A stretch of 64,000 bases of DNA from JBBDJB01 sp040880125 (GCA_040880125.1 JBBDJB010000056.1:62001-126000); one strand, 5' to 3'. Positions 28,609 to 38,406 are shown, counted from the stretch's first letter. The notes: generated by a model from the letters alone, not told the origin. Numbers and translations are program-made.

Positions 28609-28844
28609 AGTTCCTCTGGGCGACCGTCGTAGGCCTCCCCTCGTGGCTGCTGATCGCGGGCGTGCGGTGCTATCAGGTAACGCTCAGCCCCTTCATTGGC
28701 AACCAATGCCGGTACTACCCGACGTGCAGCAGCTACTTCATCCAGGCGGTGCGGAAATACGGCGCGGCCTCCGGGGCGCTGCGGGGAATCTGGAGAATCT
28801 GCCGATGCCATCCGTTTCACGCCGGGGGATATGATCCGCCGTAG
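28605..28844 (+). CDS. yidD: Membrane protein insertion efficiency factor YidD
   Basis: 79-residue amphipathic, membrane-associated protein that aids YidC-dependent insertion. It has the full family core GNQCRYYPTCSSYFIQAV and CRCHPFHAGGYDPP. The start is the ATG at 28605 in an ATGA overlap with the rnpA stop, indicating translational coupling. yidC does not follow, unlike the common rpmH-rnpA-yidD-yidC order. Confidence 0.95.
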   Translation: MKFLWATVVGLPSWLLIAGVRCYQVTLSPFIGNQCRYYPTCSSYFIQAVRKYGAASGALRGIWRICRCHPFHAGGYDPP

Positions 28845-28898
28845 GCGAAGCTGTCACCGTCGCATCGCAAATGCAGGTCACATACAGCCGATCTCCTG

Positions 28899-28928
28899 CC
28901 TGCACAGACCGAAACGTCCGCGCTACGC
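28899..28928 (-). repeat. Degenerate palindromic module A
   Basis: On the minus strand it reads GTAGCGCGGACGTTTCGGTC then TGTGCAGG, a decayed copy of the GCACAGACA-N4-TGTCTGTGC hairpin with its GTGG lead-in. Confidence 0.45.
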
Positions 28929-29104
28929 TGGCGAATAACCTCGCTTGACCGACCAAAACCAAACCAGTAATCTCTGCGGCCTCTTACTACTCTTCTCTCG
29001 ACTCTCGTTGGAACACCGTCGCGTCACAGCGGCTGCATAGAGGCAGCGCTTCGGCTGCACTCGTAGGCAGGCGTCGGCGCGCCATGGATGGAGCGCACAC
29101 CGGC

Positions 29105-30925
29105 ATGAGATGGTGTACCGCCGTTACGATCTGCATGTTGACGTCGCTGGGTTGCAGCGGACCAGTGATACGGCCGCAAAGCCCGGAAACGCAAGATTTG
29201 TCCGATACCGGGGTCATGCTGCTGGGCGAAATGACCGGCAGTTACGGGACCGACTACGTTCAGGTCGAGGCGGTTTCGATGGTCACCGGCCTGGAAGGCA
29301 CAGGCGGCGATCCAGGACCGTCGCCACAGCGGGCTTCGCTGTTGGGCGAAATGCAGCGACGCCATGTCGCCGAGCCAACGAAGCTGCTCGCTTCCAGAGA
29401 CACCTCCCTGGTCGTCGTGCGGGGCTGGATGCGGCCCGGAATCCAGAAGGGCGATCGGTTCGACGTGGAAGTTCGCACGGCCAGCCGAAGCGAGACGTCG
29501 AGCCTGCGTAACGGGTGGCTGATGCCCACGCGCATGACGCAGTTGGCCGTGTTGGGCAACAACATCCGTAAAGGACATCTGCTGGCCTCGGCCGTTGGGC
29601 CGGTGCTGGTCGACCCGGCTGCCGCGGGTGAAGACGACCGGGCATTGCTCACTCAGGGACGCGTGCTGGGCGGCGGCGAGGCGCTCGAATCCCGCTCGCT
29701 GGGCCTGATCATGGACAGCCAGTACGCCAAGTTGCCGGTCAGCCAGCAGATCGGCCGCGCCATCAACGCGCGGTTCTTCACCTACATCCAGGGCCAGAAG
29801 CGGGGCGTGGCCACGCCGAAAACCGAGCAGTTCGTCGAGATCGTTCTGCATCCGCGCTACAAGGAAAACGTCGCCCGGTACATGCGGGTAGTGGCAAACA
29901 TGCCGTACAAGGAAACGCCGCTGCAACATCAAAGCCGGCTCGATCTGCTGGCGCAGCAGCTTCTGGATCCGGTGACCACGGCGACCGCGGCGTTGCGCTT
30001 AGAGGCGATTGGCAGCGAAGCGGTGCCCATACTCAAACAGGGTATCGAAGCCAAGGACCCGGAAGTACGGTTTTACTCCGCCGAAGCGCTGGCGTACCTG
30101 GACGAGACCGATGCCGTGGAGCCGCTGGCGCGTGCCGCCCGGGACGAACCCGCCTTCCGCGTCTATGCACTGGCCGCGCTGAGTTCCATGCAGGACGCGA
30201 TCGCTTACGACACTCTGTGCACGCTGCTGGACTCCAGCAGTGCCGAAACACGCTACGGCGCATTTCGCGCCCTGTGCGCCATGGATCACTACGAGGGGAT
30301 CACTCGCGGCGAGAATTTGGGCGGGCAGTTCAGCTATCACATGCTGGACGTCGGTGGGCCGCCGATGATCCACGTTACGCGCAGCCATCGCCCGGAAATC
30401 GTGATGTTCGGAATGGAGCAGGTGCTGCGGCCGCCGCTGGTGTTGGACGCCGGGAAGTACATCATGGTCAACTCCAGCGTGTCCGATAGCCAGGTCACGG
30501 TCAGCCGCTTCGCACCGGGACAACCGGACCAGAAGCGGATCGTCTCCAATCAGGTGGATGAGGTCATTCGGGCGATCGTGGAACTAGGCGGCACCTATCC
30601 GGATGTTGTGCAGGCCCTTCAGCAAGCGCACGCGGCCGGCTCGCTGTCGGGCCGCTTCCGGGTGGACGCGCTGCCCGCGACAGGACGCGAGGTCGACCGC
30701 GAACTGTCCGGTCCGCCACAACCGTCGCGCAGCTTCGAAGTCGCCAATCCGCTGCCCGAGATGTTTCAGCGGAAAGACTCGGACGGTGCCGGCAATCGGC
30801 ATCCGGAAATCCCCGACGGAAATGCCGCAATTGCCCCGCGGAGCCTACAGCCTCGGATAGTCTCGTCTGGTAAAATACGGGACGTGAAGCCTGCCGGCCC
30901 CGTTGCAATCGGAAGGGACTGCTAA
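29105..30925 (+). CDS. FlgI-like lipoprotein with HEAT repeats
   Basis: About 606 residues from the ATG at 29105 (GGAG upstream; an upstream ATG at 29084 has no ribosome site). A lipoprotein-type signal ends LTSLGC. Residues ~20-250 resemble the flagellar P-ring protein FlgI: VSMVTGLEGTGGDP, VVVRGWMRPGIQKGDRFDVEV, SLRNGWLM, RSLGLIMDSQYAKLPVSQQIGRAIN. They are followed by HEAT-like helical repeats (EAIGSEAVPILKQGI, PEVRFYSAEALAYLD, FRVYALAALSSM) and a C-terminal domain of unknown type ending in a Pro-rich tail. True FlgI is ~365 residues without HEAT repeats. It may be a planctomycete P-ring variant or an unrelated exported scaffold. Upstream neighbours are not flagellar. Confidence 0.7.
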   Translation: MRWCTAVTICMLTSLGCSGPVIRPQSPETQDLSDTGVMLLGEMTGSYGTDYVQVEAVSMVTGLEGTGGDPGPSPQRASLLGEMQRRHVAEPTKLLASRDTSLVVVRGWMRPGIQKGDRFDVEVRTASRSETSSLRNGWLMPTRMTQLAVLGNNIRKGHLLASAVGPVLVDPAAAGEDDRALLTQGRVLGGGEALESRSLGLIMDSQYAKLPVSQQIGRAINARFFTYIQGQKRGVATPKTEQFVEIVLHPRYKENVARYMRVVANMPYKETPLQHQSRLDLLAQQLLDPVTTATAALRLEAIGSEAVPILKQGIEAKDPEVRFYSAEALAYLDETDAVEPLARAARDEPAFRVYALAALSSMQDAIAYDTLCTLLDSSSAETRYGAFRALCAMDHYEGITRGENLGGQFSYHMLDVGGPPMIHVTRSHRPEIVMFGMEQVLRPPLVLDAGKYIMVNSSVSDSQVTVSRFAPGQPDQKRIVSNQVDEVIRAIVELGGTYPDVVQALQQAHAAGSLSGRFRVDALPATGREVDRELSGPPQPSRSFEVANPLPEMFQRKDSDGAGNRHPEIPDGNAAIAPRSLQPRIVSSGKIRDVKPAGPVAIGRDC

Positions 30926-31110
30926 GGCCACGCCGCCGGCGCGTGTGGCAGCAGTCTCTTCCTGCAGATTTCCCGATGAAGGCCGGGCCGGGGTCGCCGC
31001 GACCGCATTTCGTGTTGGCACTGGACCGCGGCGGCTGACGGCAAGGCGGTCCATCTGCACAAACCCACTGCCTCGGCCGCAATCTCCTGTCGAGCCCCGT
31101 CAATCGCCCC

Positions 31111-34100
31111 ATGCTCAAAGCGCTCGAACTGATCGGCTTTAAGAGCTTTGTCGACAAGACGCGCTTCGAGTTTCCTCCGGGCGTGACGGTCGTGGTCGGC
31201 CCGAACGGCTCGGGCAAGTCGAACGTCGTGGACGCGATCAAGTGGGTTCTCGGCGCGCAGAGCGTCAAAAGCCTGCGCGGCCGGGAAATGGCGGATGTGA
31301 TCTTCAACGGATCGCCGGCCCGCCGTCCGATGAACACGGCCGAGGCGACGCTCACCTTCGACAACTCGAAGCGGATCCTGGCGGTCGACCAGGCGGAAGT
31401 CTCCGTCACGCGGCGGGTCTACCGCAGCGGCGAAGGCGAGTACCTGATCAATCGGCAGCCCTGCCGGCTGCGGGACATTCGCGATTTGTTTGCCGGCACC
31501 GGCATCGCCACCGAAGCCTACAGCATCATCGAGCAGGGCAAGGTGGACGTGATGCTCCAGTCTTCGCCCCGCGACCGCCGGGTCATTTTCGAAGAGGCCG
31601 CCGGCATCAGCCGCTTCAAGGCCAAGAAGCTGGAAGCGACCCGACGGCTGGAGCGCGTCGAGCAAAATCTGCTGCGGCTGTCGGACATCGTCGATGAGGT
31701 CGACAGCCGCTTGCGCAGCGTTCGCATGCAGGCCACCAAGGCGCAGCGGTTTCAGGAGTACACCGATCGCCTACAGGATCTGCGAACCCAGGTCGGCCTG
31801 GCCGACTGGCGGGCACTGTCGACCAAGATTGACGCCTTGGACGAGTCCCTCACGGGGCTGTGCTCCGAGCGCGATCGCCACGGCACCCAAATCGAAGCGA
31901 TGGAGTCCGAAGCGCTGTCGCTGGAGACGAAGATCGCAGACGAGGAGACGGCGATTCGCGAAAGCGAGGCGCTCATTGCCCAGAACCGGGAGCGAATCGC
32001 CTCGCACGAGTCGACGATCGAGCACGAGCGCACGCGTTCGCGCGACCTCGAGGATGAGGTGCATCGCCATCGCCGGCAACTGGCGGCCATGCGGCACCGC
32101 GCCGGCAATCTCCAACAGCAGCTTCACGACACGCGCCAGGCGGTAGAAGAGGCCGAGTCGCAGTACGAGCAGGTGCGGCAGTCGCTGCGGCAGGACGACC
32201 AAGCACTGGCAGAGTTGACCCAGCAGTGGGACCAAGCCCGCCGGGAGGCAGACGCGCGGCATTCGCGGCACATGGAGTACTTGCGCCGCGCTGCTGAATT
32301 CGGCAATCGCATCAGCGCCCTGGAGTCTCAGGCGGAGGCCGCTCAGCAGGCCGCCGAGCGGTGCGCAACGCAGATCGCCGAGTTGGAGTCCACTCGGCAG
32401 CGCCTCCAGGATGAGTTTGAGGCCCATCAGGCCACCCAGCAGGAGTTGGCCGCCAAGGCCGAGTCGTGCGGACGCGAGCTGCGCGAAGCCCAGTCCACAT
32501 TGGCCGACGCGCGCCGGCAGCTCAGTCGCGCAAACAAAGAGCTGGCTCAGCTTCAAGGCCGCTATACCGGTGCGAAGGAGCGGGCCGATCTGCTGGCCGA
32601 GCTGGAGCGGCGGCAAGAGGGCATGGGCGCCGGCGTCAAGCAGGTCCTCGTCGAGGCGCGGCAAAATCCACAGGGTATCTACCGCCACGTCCGCGGTATG
32701 GTGGCGGACCTCGTCCACGTCCATGTCGAAACCGCCCGGGTGATTGAAGTCGCCCTGGGGGATCGCGCCCAGGCATTGGTGGTGGCCGATGCGGGACAAC
32801 TGATACAACAGCTCCAACAGCAGCCGGTGCAGTTTTCCGGACGCGTCAGCTTTTTGCCGCTGGAAGGCGAGGCGCCGGCCGACGCTGCTGATCGTGCCGA
32901 CTTGACGGGCCGGACCGGCGTGCTGGGAAGAGCCGACAGCTTCGTCCAGGCGCCGGCCGAACTGGCCTCGTTGGTGCGCCGCCTGCTGGGGCGGACTTGG
33001 CTGGTCGATCATCTCGATCGCGCACTTGCGCTGGCGGAGGGGCCGGGACGCGGCGCGAACTTCGTCACGCTTGCCGCAGAACTGCTCGCCGCCGATGGCA
33101 CGATCTCGCTGGGGCCACGAAAGGTCTCCACCGGTATCATCTCGCGCCGTAGCGAACTGCGAGCCCTGCAGGAGCAGATCTCGGAACTGGCCAAGGCAAT
33201 CCATCAGAGCGAGACCACTGTAGCCGACCTCGAATCACAGATCGCCCGTCAGGACGGGCAGGTGCAGCAGCTCGGCGAGGAGCACGAGCGGCACGCCGGC
33301 GCGCTATCCGATCAGCGGCTTAAAACCGCCGCGTCAGAGGAGCGCCTGGAGCAGCTCGACCGGCAACACGCTACGCTGAGCCAGGAACACTTAGCGGCCA
33401 ATTCACAGCAGGAATCGGCGACGCGGCAGCTTGCCGCCGTCCGCGACCAGCACGAGCAGAACGAGACGCAGCGAGTTTCCCTGGAGAAGCAGCTCGACGA
33501 CGATCGTGCCGAGCTCGATGCCCTGGGAAAGCGCCGTGCCGCCCTGCAGCAGAACTCGACCGGCCACCATGTCGCTGTGGCCAAGAGCGAGCAGCGGTTG
33601 GACGGGCTGCGCGACCAACTTCGCCAACTCCAGCACGATCAACAGGAGCGGAGCCACGTCCTTGCCGAGCATCGTACGCAACTTGCTAGTTGCCTTACTC
33701 GGTTGGAGCAGTCCCAACGAAATACGCTGTCCGCGGAGTCGGAAGTCGCCGAGCTGTACCTCCAAAAAGAGAATCTAGCGGCGGCCACCGTCGAACGGGT
33801 GAACCAGCGGGAGTTTTGCCGCACGCAGCGAAACGACATTGACAGCCAATTGCGCGACATCCGCCAGAAGCTGCGGGCAGTGGAGAATCAAGTTCACGAG
33901 AAGGAGATGGACCGCAGCCAACTCGACCACGATCGAACCACGTTGTCGGACCGGCTGCGCGAGGATTACGGGATCGAGATCGGGCAGGTGCATGAGGCGG
34001 AAACCGCCGAAGAGCTCCGGCAGCGCGAGCAGGTCGAGCAGGAAATCGGCGACCTGCGCCGCAAAATTCAGAATATCGGCGGGGTCAACCTGGAAGCTTT

Positions 34101-34779
34101 GGACGAGCTTCAGGACTTGGAAAGCAGGCACGCACTGCTCTCGGCGCAGCACGAGGATCTCACCAGGGCGAAGTCGTCGCTCGACCAGATCATTGGCAAG
34201 ATCAATGCTGACAGCCGGAGGCTGTTCGCAGAAACGCTCGAGACGGTGCGAGGACATTTTCAGTCGCTGTTCCGCAAACTGTTCGGCGGCGGCCAGGCGG
34301 ACATCGTGTTGGATGAAGGCGCGGACGTCGACATTCTGGAAAGCGGCATCGAGATCGTGGCCCGGCCGCCCGGCAAGGAGCCCAGCAGCATCTCGCTGCT
34401 CTCCGGCGGAGAAAAGACGCTGACTTGCGTGGCGCTGCTGCTGTCAATCTTTCGCAGCCGGCCTAGCCCCTTCTGTGTGTTGGACGAGGTGGACGCCGCC
34501 CTGGACGAAGCCAATACCGAGCGATTCATCGGAGTGATCACTGAATTCCTTTCGTCGACGCAATTCGTGGTCGTCACGCATAAGAAGAAAACGATGACCG
34601 CCGCGGACACGCTCTACGGCATAACGATGCAGGAGTCGGGCATCTCCAAGCGGGTGTCGGTTCGGTTCGAGGACGTCAGCGAAGACGGGCACATCAGCGA
34701 GTCGGCCATCGAAGCCAACCGTCAAGAGGCGAGCGCCACGTCCGACTCAGTCGAGGACGACGAGACGCAGGCCGCCTGA
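31111..34779 (+). CDS. smc: Chromosome segregation ATPase SMC
   Basis: 1222 residues. N-terminal ATPase half with GPNGSGKSN Walker A and the QGKVDVMLQSSPRDRR Q-loop region. Long coiled coils rich in Gln/Glu/Arg lie on both sides of a hinge (about residues 510-680, with GMVADLVHV and SLGPRKVSTGIISRRSEL). The C-terminal half has the LLSGGEKTLTCVALLLSIF signature, FCVLDEVDAALDE Walker B and the FVVVTHKKKTM D-loop/switch. It condenses and organises origin regions with ScpA/ScpB, which are not in the window. Start MLKALELIGFKSFVDKT is the universal SMC start. Confidence 0.97.
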   Translation: MLKALELIGFKSFVDKTRFEFPPGVTVVVGPNGSGKSNVVDAIKWVLGAQSVKSLRGREMADVIFNGSPARRPMNTAEATLTFDNSKRILAVDQAEVSVTRRVYRSGEGEYLINRQPCRLRDIRDLFAGTGIATEAYSIIEQGKVDVMLQSSPRDRRVIFEEAAGISRFKAKKLEATRRLERVEQNLLRLSDIVDEVDSRLRSVRMQATKAQRFQEYTDRLQDLRTQVGLADWRALSTKIDALDESLTGLCSERDRHGTQIEAMESEALSLETKIADEETAIRESEALIAQNRERIASHESTIEHERTRSRDLEDEVHRHRRQLAAMRHRAGNLQQQLHDTRQAVEEAESQYEQVRQSLRQDDQALAELTQQWDQARREADARHSRHMEYLRRAAEFGNRISALESQAEAAQQAAERCATQIAELESTRQRLQDEFEAHQATQQELAAKAESCGRELREAQSTLADARRQLSRANKELAQLQGRYTGAKERADLLAELERRQEGMGAGVKQVLVEARQNPQGIYRHVRGMVADLVHVHVETARVIEVALGDRAQALVVADAGQLIQQLQQQPVQFSGRVSFLPLEGEAPADAADRADLTGRTGVLGRADSFVQAPAELASLVRRLLGRTWLVDHLDRALALAEGPGRGANFVTLAAELLAADGTISLGPRKVSTGIISRRSELRALQEQISELAKAIHQSETTVADLESQIARQDGQVQQLGEEHERHAGALSDQRLKTAASEERLEQLDRQHATLSQEHLAANSQQESATRQLAAVRDQHEQNETQRVSLEKQLDDDRAELDALGKRRAALQQNSTGHHVAVAKSEQRLDGLRDQLRQLQHDQQERSHVLAEHRTQLASCLTRLEQSQRNTLSAESEVAELYLQKENLAAATVERVNQREFCRTQRNDIDSQLRDIRQKLRAVENQVHEKEMDRSQLDHDRTTLSDRLREDYGIEIGQVHEAETAEELRQREQVEQEIGDLRRKIQNIGGVNLEALDELQDLESRHALLSAQHEDLTRAKSSLDQIIGKINADSRRLFAETLETVRGHFQSLFRKLFGGGQADIVLDEGADVDILESGIEIVARPPGKEPSSISLLSGGEKTLTCVALLLSIFRSRPSPFCVLDEVDAALDEANTERFIGVITEFLSSTQFVVVTHKKKTMTAADTLYGITMQESGISKRVSVRFEDVSEDGHISESAIEANRQEASATSDSVEDDETQAA

Positions 34780-35627
34780 TCCGCAACGTGGCACAGACAA
34801 TCCTGCCTGTGCACTTCCCGGTGGCACAGACATCTCTGTCTGTGCCTATCCGCACGGCGGGCAAGTGCGCCGTGTCACCAGGTGGCCAGGGCTGGAGGCG
34901 CCAAGCGTCACGCCCCCATGTCACCCCTCACGAAGTTATCACCCGCACAACCGGCACGACCGGAAGCCACGGCGCGGCGTGCTCAGTTTTGCCAATCGTG
35001 ACCGGCTTCCAAAACAGAGGCTTCGGCAGGTTCGATACCGGCATCGCGATCGGTTCGGCCCATACGACTAGCGAAACTTTCTAAAGTCGCACCCCCGAAT
35101 GATTCGAAACTAACTCTCGGAAGGATCGATCCGCCCGGCCCGGGGCCAGACCTGGTTTTCGGATTGGACGGAACGATCCGGTGGGGGGGAACCTGCCTTG
35201 AGGACATGCCTCATTAAGTCGTGCGCACACCGCGAAAGCGGCGGTGGCAAGACTTTCTGCACAACTCTCCCAGTTCCATGCGGAAGTTCGCCGAACGGCT
35301 GGTTTGGCTAAGAAGGGTTTGGTTGGAGCGGTTGCGAGGCAATCGTCCCATTTTACGAATTTTAACCAAATTCCGACTAGCTAGCTTGCCGATTGATCCA
35401 TCGGAGGCGCGGATCAGAGGGAACTGAGCCAGAGCCGCAAGAAGCGATAACGGAAGGCCCCGACCCAGAGCATTTGTCCCAAGAGCGTCCTCTCCCACAG
35501 CCGGCTGGACGGACCGGAAAATTGGACGCGCAAGGGTGGCAGATCAAGGGGCGTTGACATCCCGCAACGGCAAATGACCGATGCGGAGCTCAACCAGACA
35601 CCTAGCGAGAGTAATGGAGAGCCCGTG
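34780..35627. other. Long intergenic region, two module A hairpins, otherwise unexplained
   Basis: About 850 bases after smc. Two module A copies lie side by side at 34788-34814 and 34820-34846. The remainder has palindromic patches (for example GGATCGATCC near 35122) but no recognisable gene or RNA. Short open frames here are not convincing. It probably includes a long leader for the HTH regulator. Confidence 0.55.
34788..34846 (+). repeat. Two tandem copies of palindromic module A
   Basis: GTGGCACAGACAATCCTGCC-TGTGCAC, then GGTGGCACAGACATCTCTGTC-TGTGCC, separated by about five bases and starting right after the smc stop codon. The second has perfect 9-base arms (GCACAGACA and TGTCTGTGC). 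Confidence 0.85.
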
Positions 35628-36200
35628 ATGAAGGTCTTCACAACTGGTCAGGTCGCAAAGATCTGTAAAGTGGCACCGCGCACTGTCAGCAAATGGTTCG
35701 ACTCAGGCCGGCTCAAAGGTTACCGCATCCCCGGTTCACAAGACCGACGGATTCCGCGGGAATACCTGATCAAGTTCCTCAAGGAGCACGGGATGCCCCT
35801 TGGTGACTTGGAAGACGAGGCCATGGCGAAAGTGCTGATCGTGGCTCAGGATCAGGTCCTGATCGAGAACCTGAAGCGCGAACTTCCTATCGAACGGTCC
35901 TTTAAAACTTCGACGGCCGCGAGCGGCTTCGAGGCTGGGATTCAGTCGGAGAGCTTTCACCCCGACTGCATCATCGTGGACTTTTCGATCGGCCAACTGG
36001 AAGCCGTGCAAATTTGTCAGAACCTGCGGCGAAATCCCGACTTCGCCGATACGATTCTGATTGCCCTGCTGCCGGACGACGGCAACACGGCTAGCTTCGA
36101 CCGCTCCGCCATCAACGAAACGTTTAAGAAGCCGTTCGACGCCGCCCTGTTGGCCGAGCGACTCCGCACGTTGATCGGCGCGAAGAAGGAACTGGTATAA
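35628..36200 (+). CDS. DNA-binding regulator: MerR/excisionase-type HTH plus receiver-like domain
   Basis: 190 residues. An N-terminal HTH (FTTGQVAKICKVAPRTVSKWF then DRRIPREYLIKFL, residues ~1-58) resembles excisionase/MerR-type domains. The C-terminal half is a CheY-like fold: KVLIVAQDQVL (acidic pair reduced to Gln-Asp), phospho-acceptor position IIVDFSIG retained, ILIALLPD, and the lysine in FKKPFDAALLAERL. It may respond to phosphorylation or be a pseudo-receiver. The ATG at 35628 follows GGAG by eight bases; the frame is open to 35574. It stands alone between two long non-coding gaps. Confidence 0.75.
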   Translation: MKVFTTGQVAKICKVAPRTVSKWFDSGRLKGYRIPGSQDRRIPREYLIKFLKEHGMPLGDLEDEAMAKVLIVAQDQVLIENLKRELPIERSFKTSTAASGFEAGIQSESFHPDCIIVDFSIGQLEAVQICQNLRRNPDFADTILIALLPDDGNTASFDRSAINETFKKPFDAALLAERLRTLIGAKKELV

Positions 36201-36814
36201 GGGGAGCGTTTCCGACAGGATGGCTCTCCATTCGCCGGCGAAGTGAACAGCCCGTCGCGGCAGACCCCCGCGACGGTTCGCGATAAACGGATCGGATGAA
36301 CTCGGCGATCCCGCATGAACTGCGCCGGCTCCCATCGCGTGGAGCCGGCAAAATCGAGCATCTTGTAAAATCCGGGACAGTTGAATGAGTCAACTGCCAA
36401 GGGCGGCTGGGCTCTCCCGGGCCCAGCGTCCTGTCCCGACTTCTCTCGCGCCGCTTCCGTCTCGTCCGCTTCCCGGCGCTGATCCTTCTCCGCAGCCCTA
36501 GTTCCCTCGGCTCCGCGCTTCGGCAGGCCGCCATCGTGTCGCAGGCCGCCTGCGACTTCAGCGACGACGCGGCAGTTAATGCTGCCCGCCCTGCTGCGGT
36601 TGTGCTTTTCAGAGGCGTTACGCTCCGCAAGCGCAGCGCGCTAACGGCGGCATCCACGCCCGCCGGAAGCACCCATGTCGGCCGGATTGCGGAGATCGAC
36701 GCTTGCTGGCGCGGCTTGCGCGGCCCCTCGACGAACTTGCGACTTCAGCGCTAGAATAGACCCGTCTTGCACCGGGCGAGCATTCCCCATTTCCACTTGC
36801 ACTGCGTCCCAGAC
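36201..36814. other. Intergenic region, nothing recognised
   Basis: About 610 bases between the HTH regulator and moaC. Base composition is similar to the surroundings but no frame has a plausible product or ribosome site, and no repeat module was found. Confidence 0.5.
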
Positions 36815-37318
36815 ATGAACCCACTCAGCCATTTCGACGAGCACGGGGCCAGTCGCATGGTCGACGTGTCGGAGAAGCAGCCGACACCTCGGATTGCGCG
36901 GGCGAGCGGCCGCGTGCGGATGGCGCCGCAGACGCTCGACATGATCCGCGATCGCAAGCTCTCCAAGGGCGACGTGCTGGAAGTGGCTCGCCTGGCGGGA
37001 ATCATGGCCGCCAAGCGGACCAGCGATTTGATTCCCCTGTGCCACCCGTTGCCCCTGGACAGTGTGGAGATCGCCTACGCGTTTCCCGACGACCAGACCA
37101 TTACGATCGAGGTGCGGGCTGCGGTCACCGCCCGGACGGGCGTCGAGATGGAAGCGCTCACCGCCGTGAGCGTGGCCGCCCTGACTATTTACGACATGTG
37201 CAAGGCCGTCGACCGCGGCATGTCGATCCACGAGGTCCGCCTCGACGAGAAGTCCGGAGGTCGCAGCGGTCACTACCTTCGTCCCGAGCCGGGTTCCGCC
37301 GCTGAAAGGAATCGATGA
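36815..37318 (+). CDS. moaC: Cyclic pyranopterin monophosphate synthase MoaC
   Basis: Second step of molybdenum cofactor synthesis; converts the MoaA product to cPMP. 167 residues. Family motifs: MVDVSEKQPTPRIARASG, the DLIPLCHPLPL active-site loop, and the GVEMEALTAVSVAALTIYDMCKA helix with KSGG near the end. The frame is open upstream but the ATG at 36815 gives the usual start. No other moa gene is adjacent. The stop overlaps the start of the polyprenyl synthase gene (ATGA). Confidence 0.95.
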   Translation: MNPLSHFDEHGASRMVDVSEKQPTPRIARASGRVRMAPQTLDMIRDRKLSKGDVLEVARLAGIMAAKRTSDLIPLCHPLPLDSVEIAYAFPDDQTITIEVRAAVTARTGVEMEALTAVSVAALTIYDMCKAVDRGMSIHEVRLDEKSGGRSGHYLRPEPGSAAERNR

Positions 37319-38316
37319 GCCAGGTTGCCCCCGATGCGAATCCGGCCCGCCAGCAGTTGGCGCGGCTGTTCTCTCCGATCGAGAAGGAGCTTGTCCGCGT
37401 GGAGCGGCGACTCCGCAGAGAACTGCGCAGCGAGTACTCTCGCATCGATGATCTGGTACGCCACGCCTTTCGCATGGGCGGCAAGCGGCTGCGGCCGGCG
37501 CTTGTGCTTCTTGCCGCGAAAGCCGTGGGAGAGGTGAACCGTTCGCACATCGTGCTATCGACCGTCGTCGAAATGATTCACACGGCGACCTTGATTCACG
37601 ACGACGTGCTGGATGAGGCGGAGCTGCGCCGCTACGAGCCGACCGCCAACGCCCGCTGGGATAACGAAGTCAGCGTACTGCTGGGCGACTACCTCTTCAC
37701 CCATTCTTTCTATCTCGCCAGCACCCTTGGCAGCACCTTCGCCTGCCGCACGATCGGCCGCACCACGAATATCGTCTGCGAGGGAGAGCTCCGCCAGACC
37801 CGCGCGAGCGGCGACCTAACCATTGGCGAAGACGAATACTTTCGCATCATCGACGCCAAGACGGCGGAACTGTGCGCGTGCTGCTGCCAGTTGGGAGCGC
37901 ACTACGCCGGAGCTTCCTCGGAGGTGGAGACGGCTCTGGCGGATTACGGCCGCCAGTTGGGCATCGCCTTTCAGATCGCTGACGATCTGCTCGACCTGGT
38001 GGGCGACGAGGTCACCGTCGGCAAGTCACTGGGGACCGACCTGGAGAAGTGTAAGCCGACGCTCCCACTGATCCGGTTGCTGTCCCAAGTACCCGGCGAT
38101 TCACGAGGCGAGGTGAGTGCATTGCTCGGCGACGGCGAGTCTTCGCGGCAGGCACTCGCGCAGCGGCTGGCCCAGTCCGGTGCCATCGATTATGCCCGGG
38201 ATAAGGCGCTTCAGCATGCCCGGGCCGCTCGCGACCGGCTCACCGTCTTGCCGGACAGCCTGGCCCGAGAAACGCTCGACCGGTTGACGCACTTTGTGGT
38301 GGCACGCGAGCTGTAA
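37315..38316 (+). CDS. Polyprenyl (trans-isoprenyl) diphosphate synthase
   Basis: 333 residues. Elongates allylic diphosphates with isopentenyl diphosphate, typically for quinone side chains (IspB-like). The first aspartate-rich motif is in TLIHDDVLDEAELRR and the second in QIADDLLDLVGDE. GGKRLRPALVLL is the substrate-binding segment. Small residues before the first motif hint at a long product, but chain length cannot be set from sequence alone. It is translationally coupled to moaC by a 4-base overlap. Confidence 0.92.
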   Translation: MSQVAPDANPARQQLARLFSPIEKELVRVERRLRRELRSEYSRIDDLVRHAFRMGGKRLRPALVLLAAKAVGEVNRSHIVLSTVVEMIHTATLIHDDVLDEAELRRYEPTANARWDNEVSVLLGDYLFTHSFYLASTLGSTFACRTIGRTTNIVCEGELRQTRASGDLTIGEDEYFRIIDAKTAELCACCCQLGAHYAGASSEVETALADYGRQLGIAFQIADDLLDLVGDEVTVGKSLGTDLEKCKPTLPLIRLLSQVPGDSRGEVSALLGDGESSRQALAQRLAQSGAIDYARDKALQHARAARDRLTVLPDSLARETLDRLTHFVVAREL

Positions 38317-38330
38317 GGCGGCGCTTTCAC

Positions 38331-38356
38331 GTTGCACAGACACTCTTGTCAGTGCA
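38331..38356 (+). repeat. Palindromic module A (degenerate)
   Basis: GTTGCACAGACACTCTTGTCAGTGCAC directly after the polyprenyl synthase stop; arms GCACAGACA and TGTCAGTGC with one mismatch. Confidence 0.75.
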
Positions 38357-38406
38357 CTGGGCACGGCGAGGCAAACCCGCCGTGGCACCCGACGTTGCCG
38401 CCGAAT

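Noticed and set aside
35010..35070. tRNA-like T-arm (AGGTTCGATACCG)
   Set aside because: No matching anticodon arm, D arm or acceptor stem upstream; the T stem itself does not pair properly.
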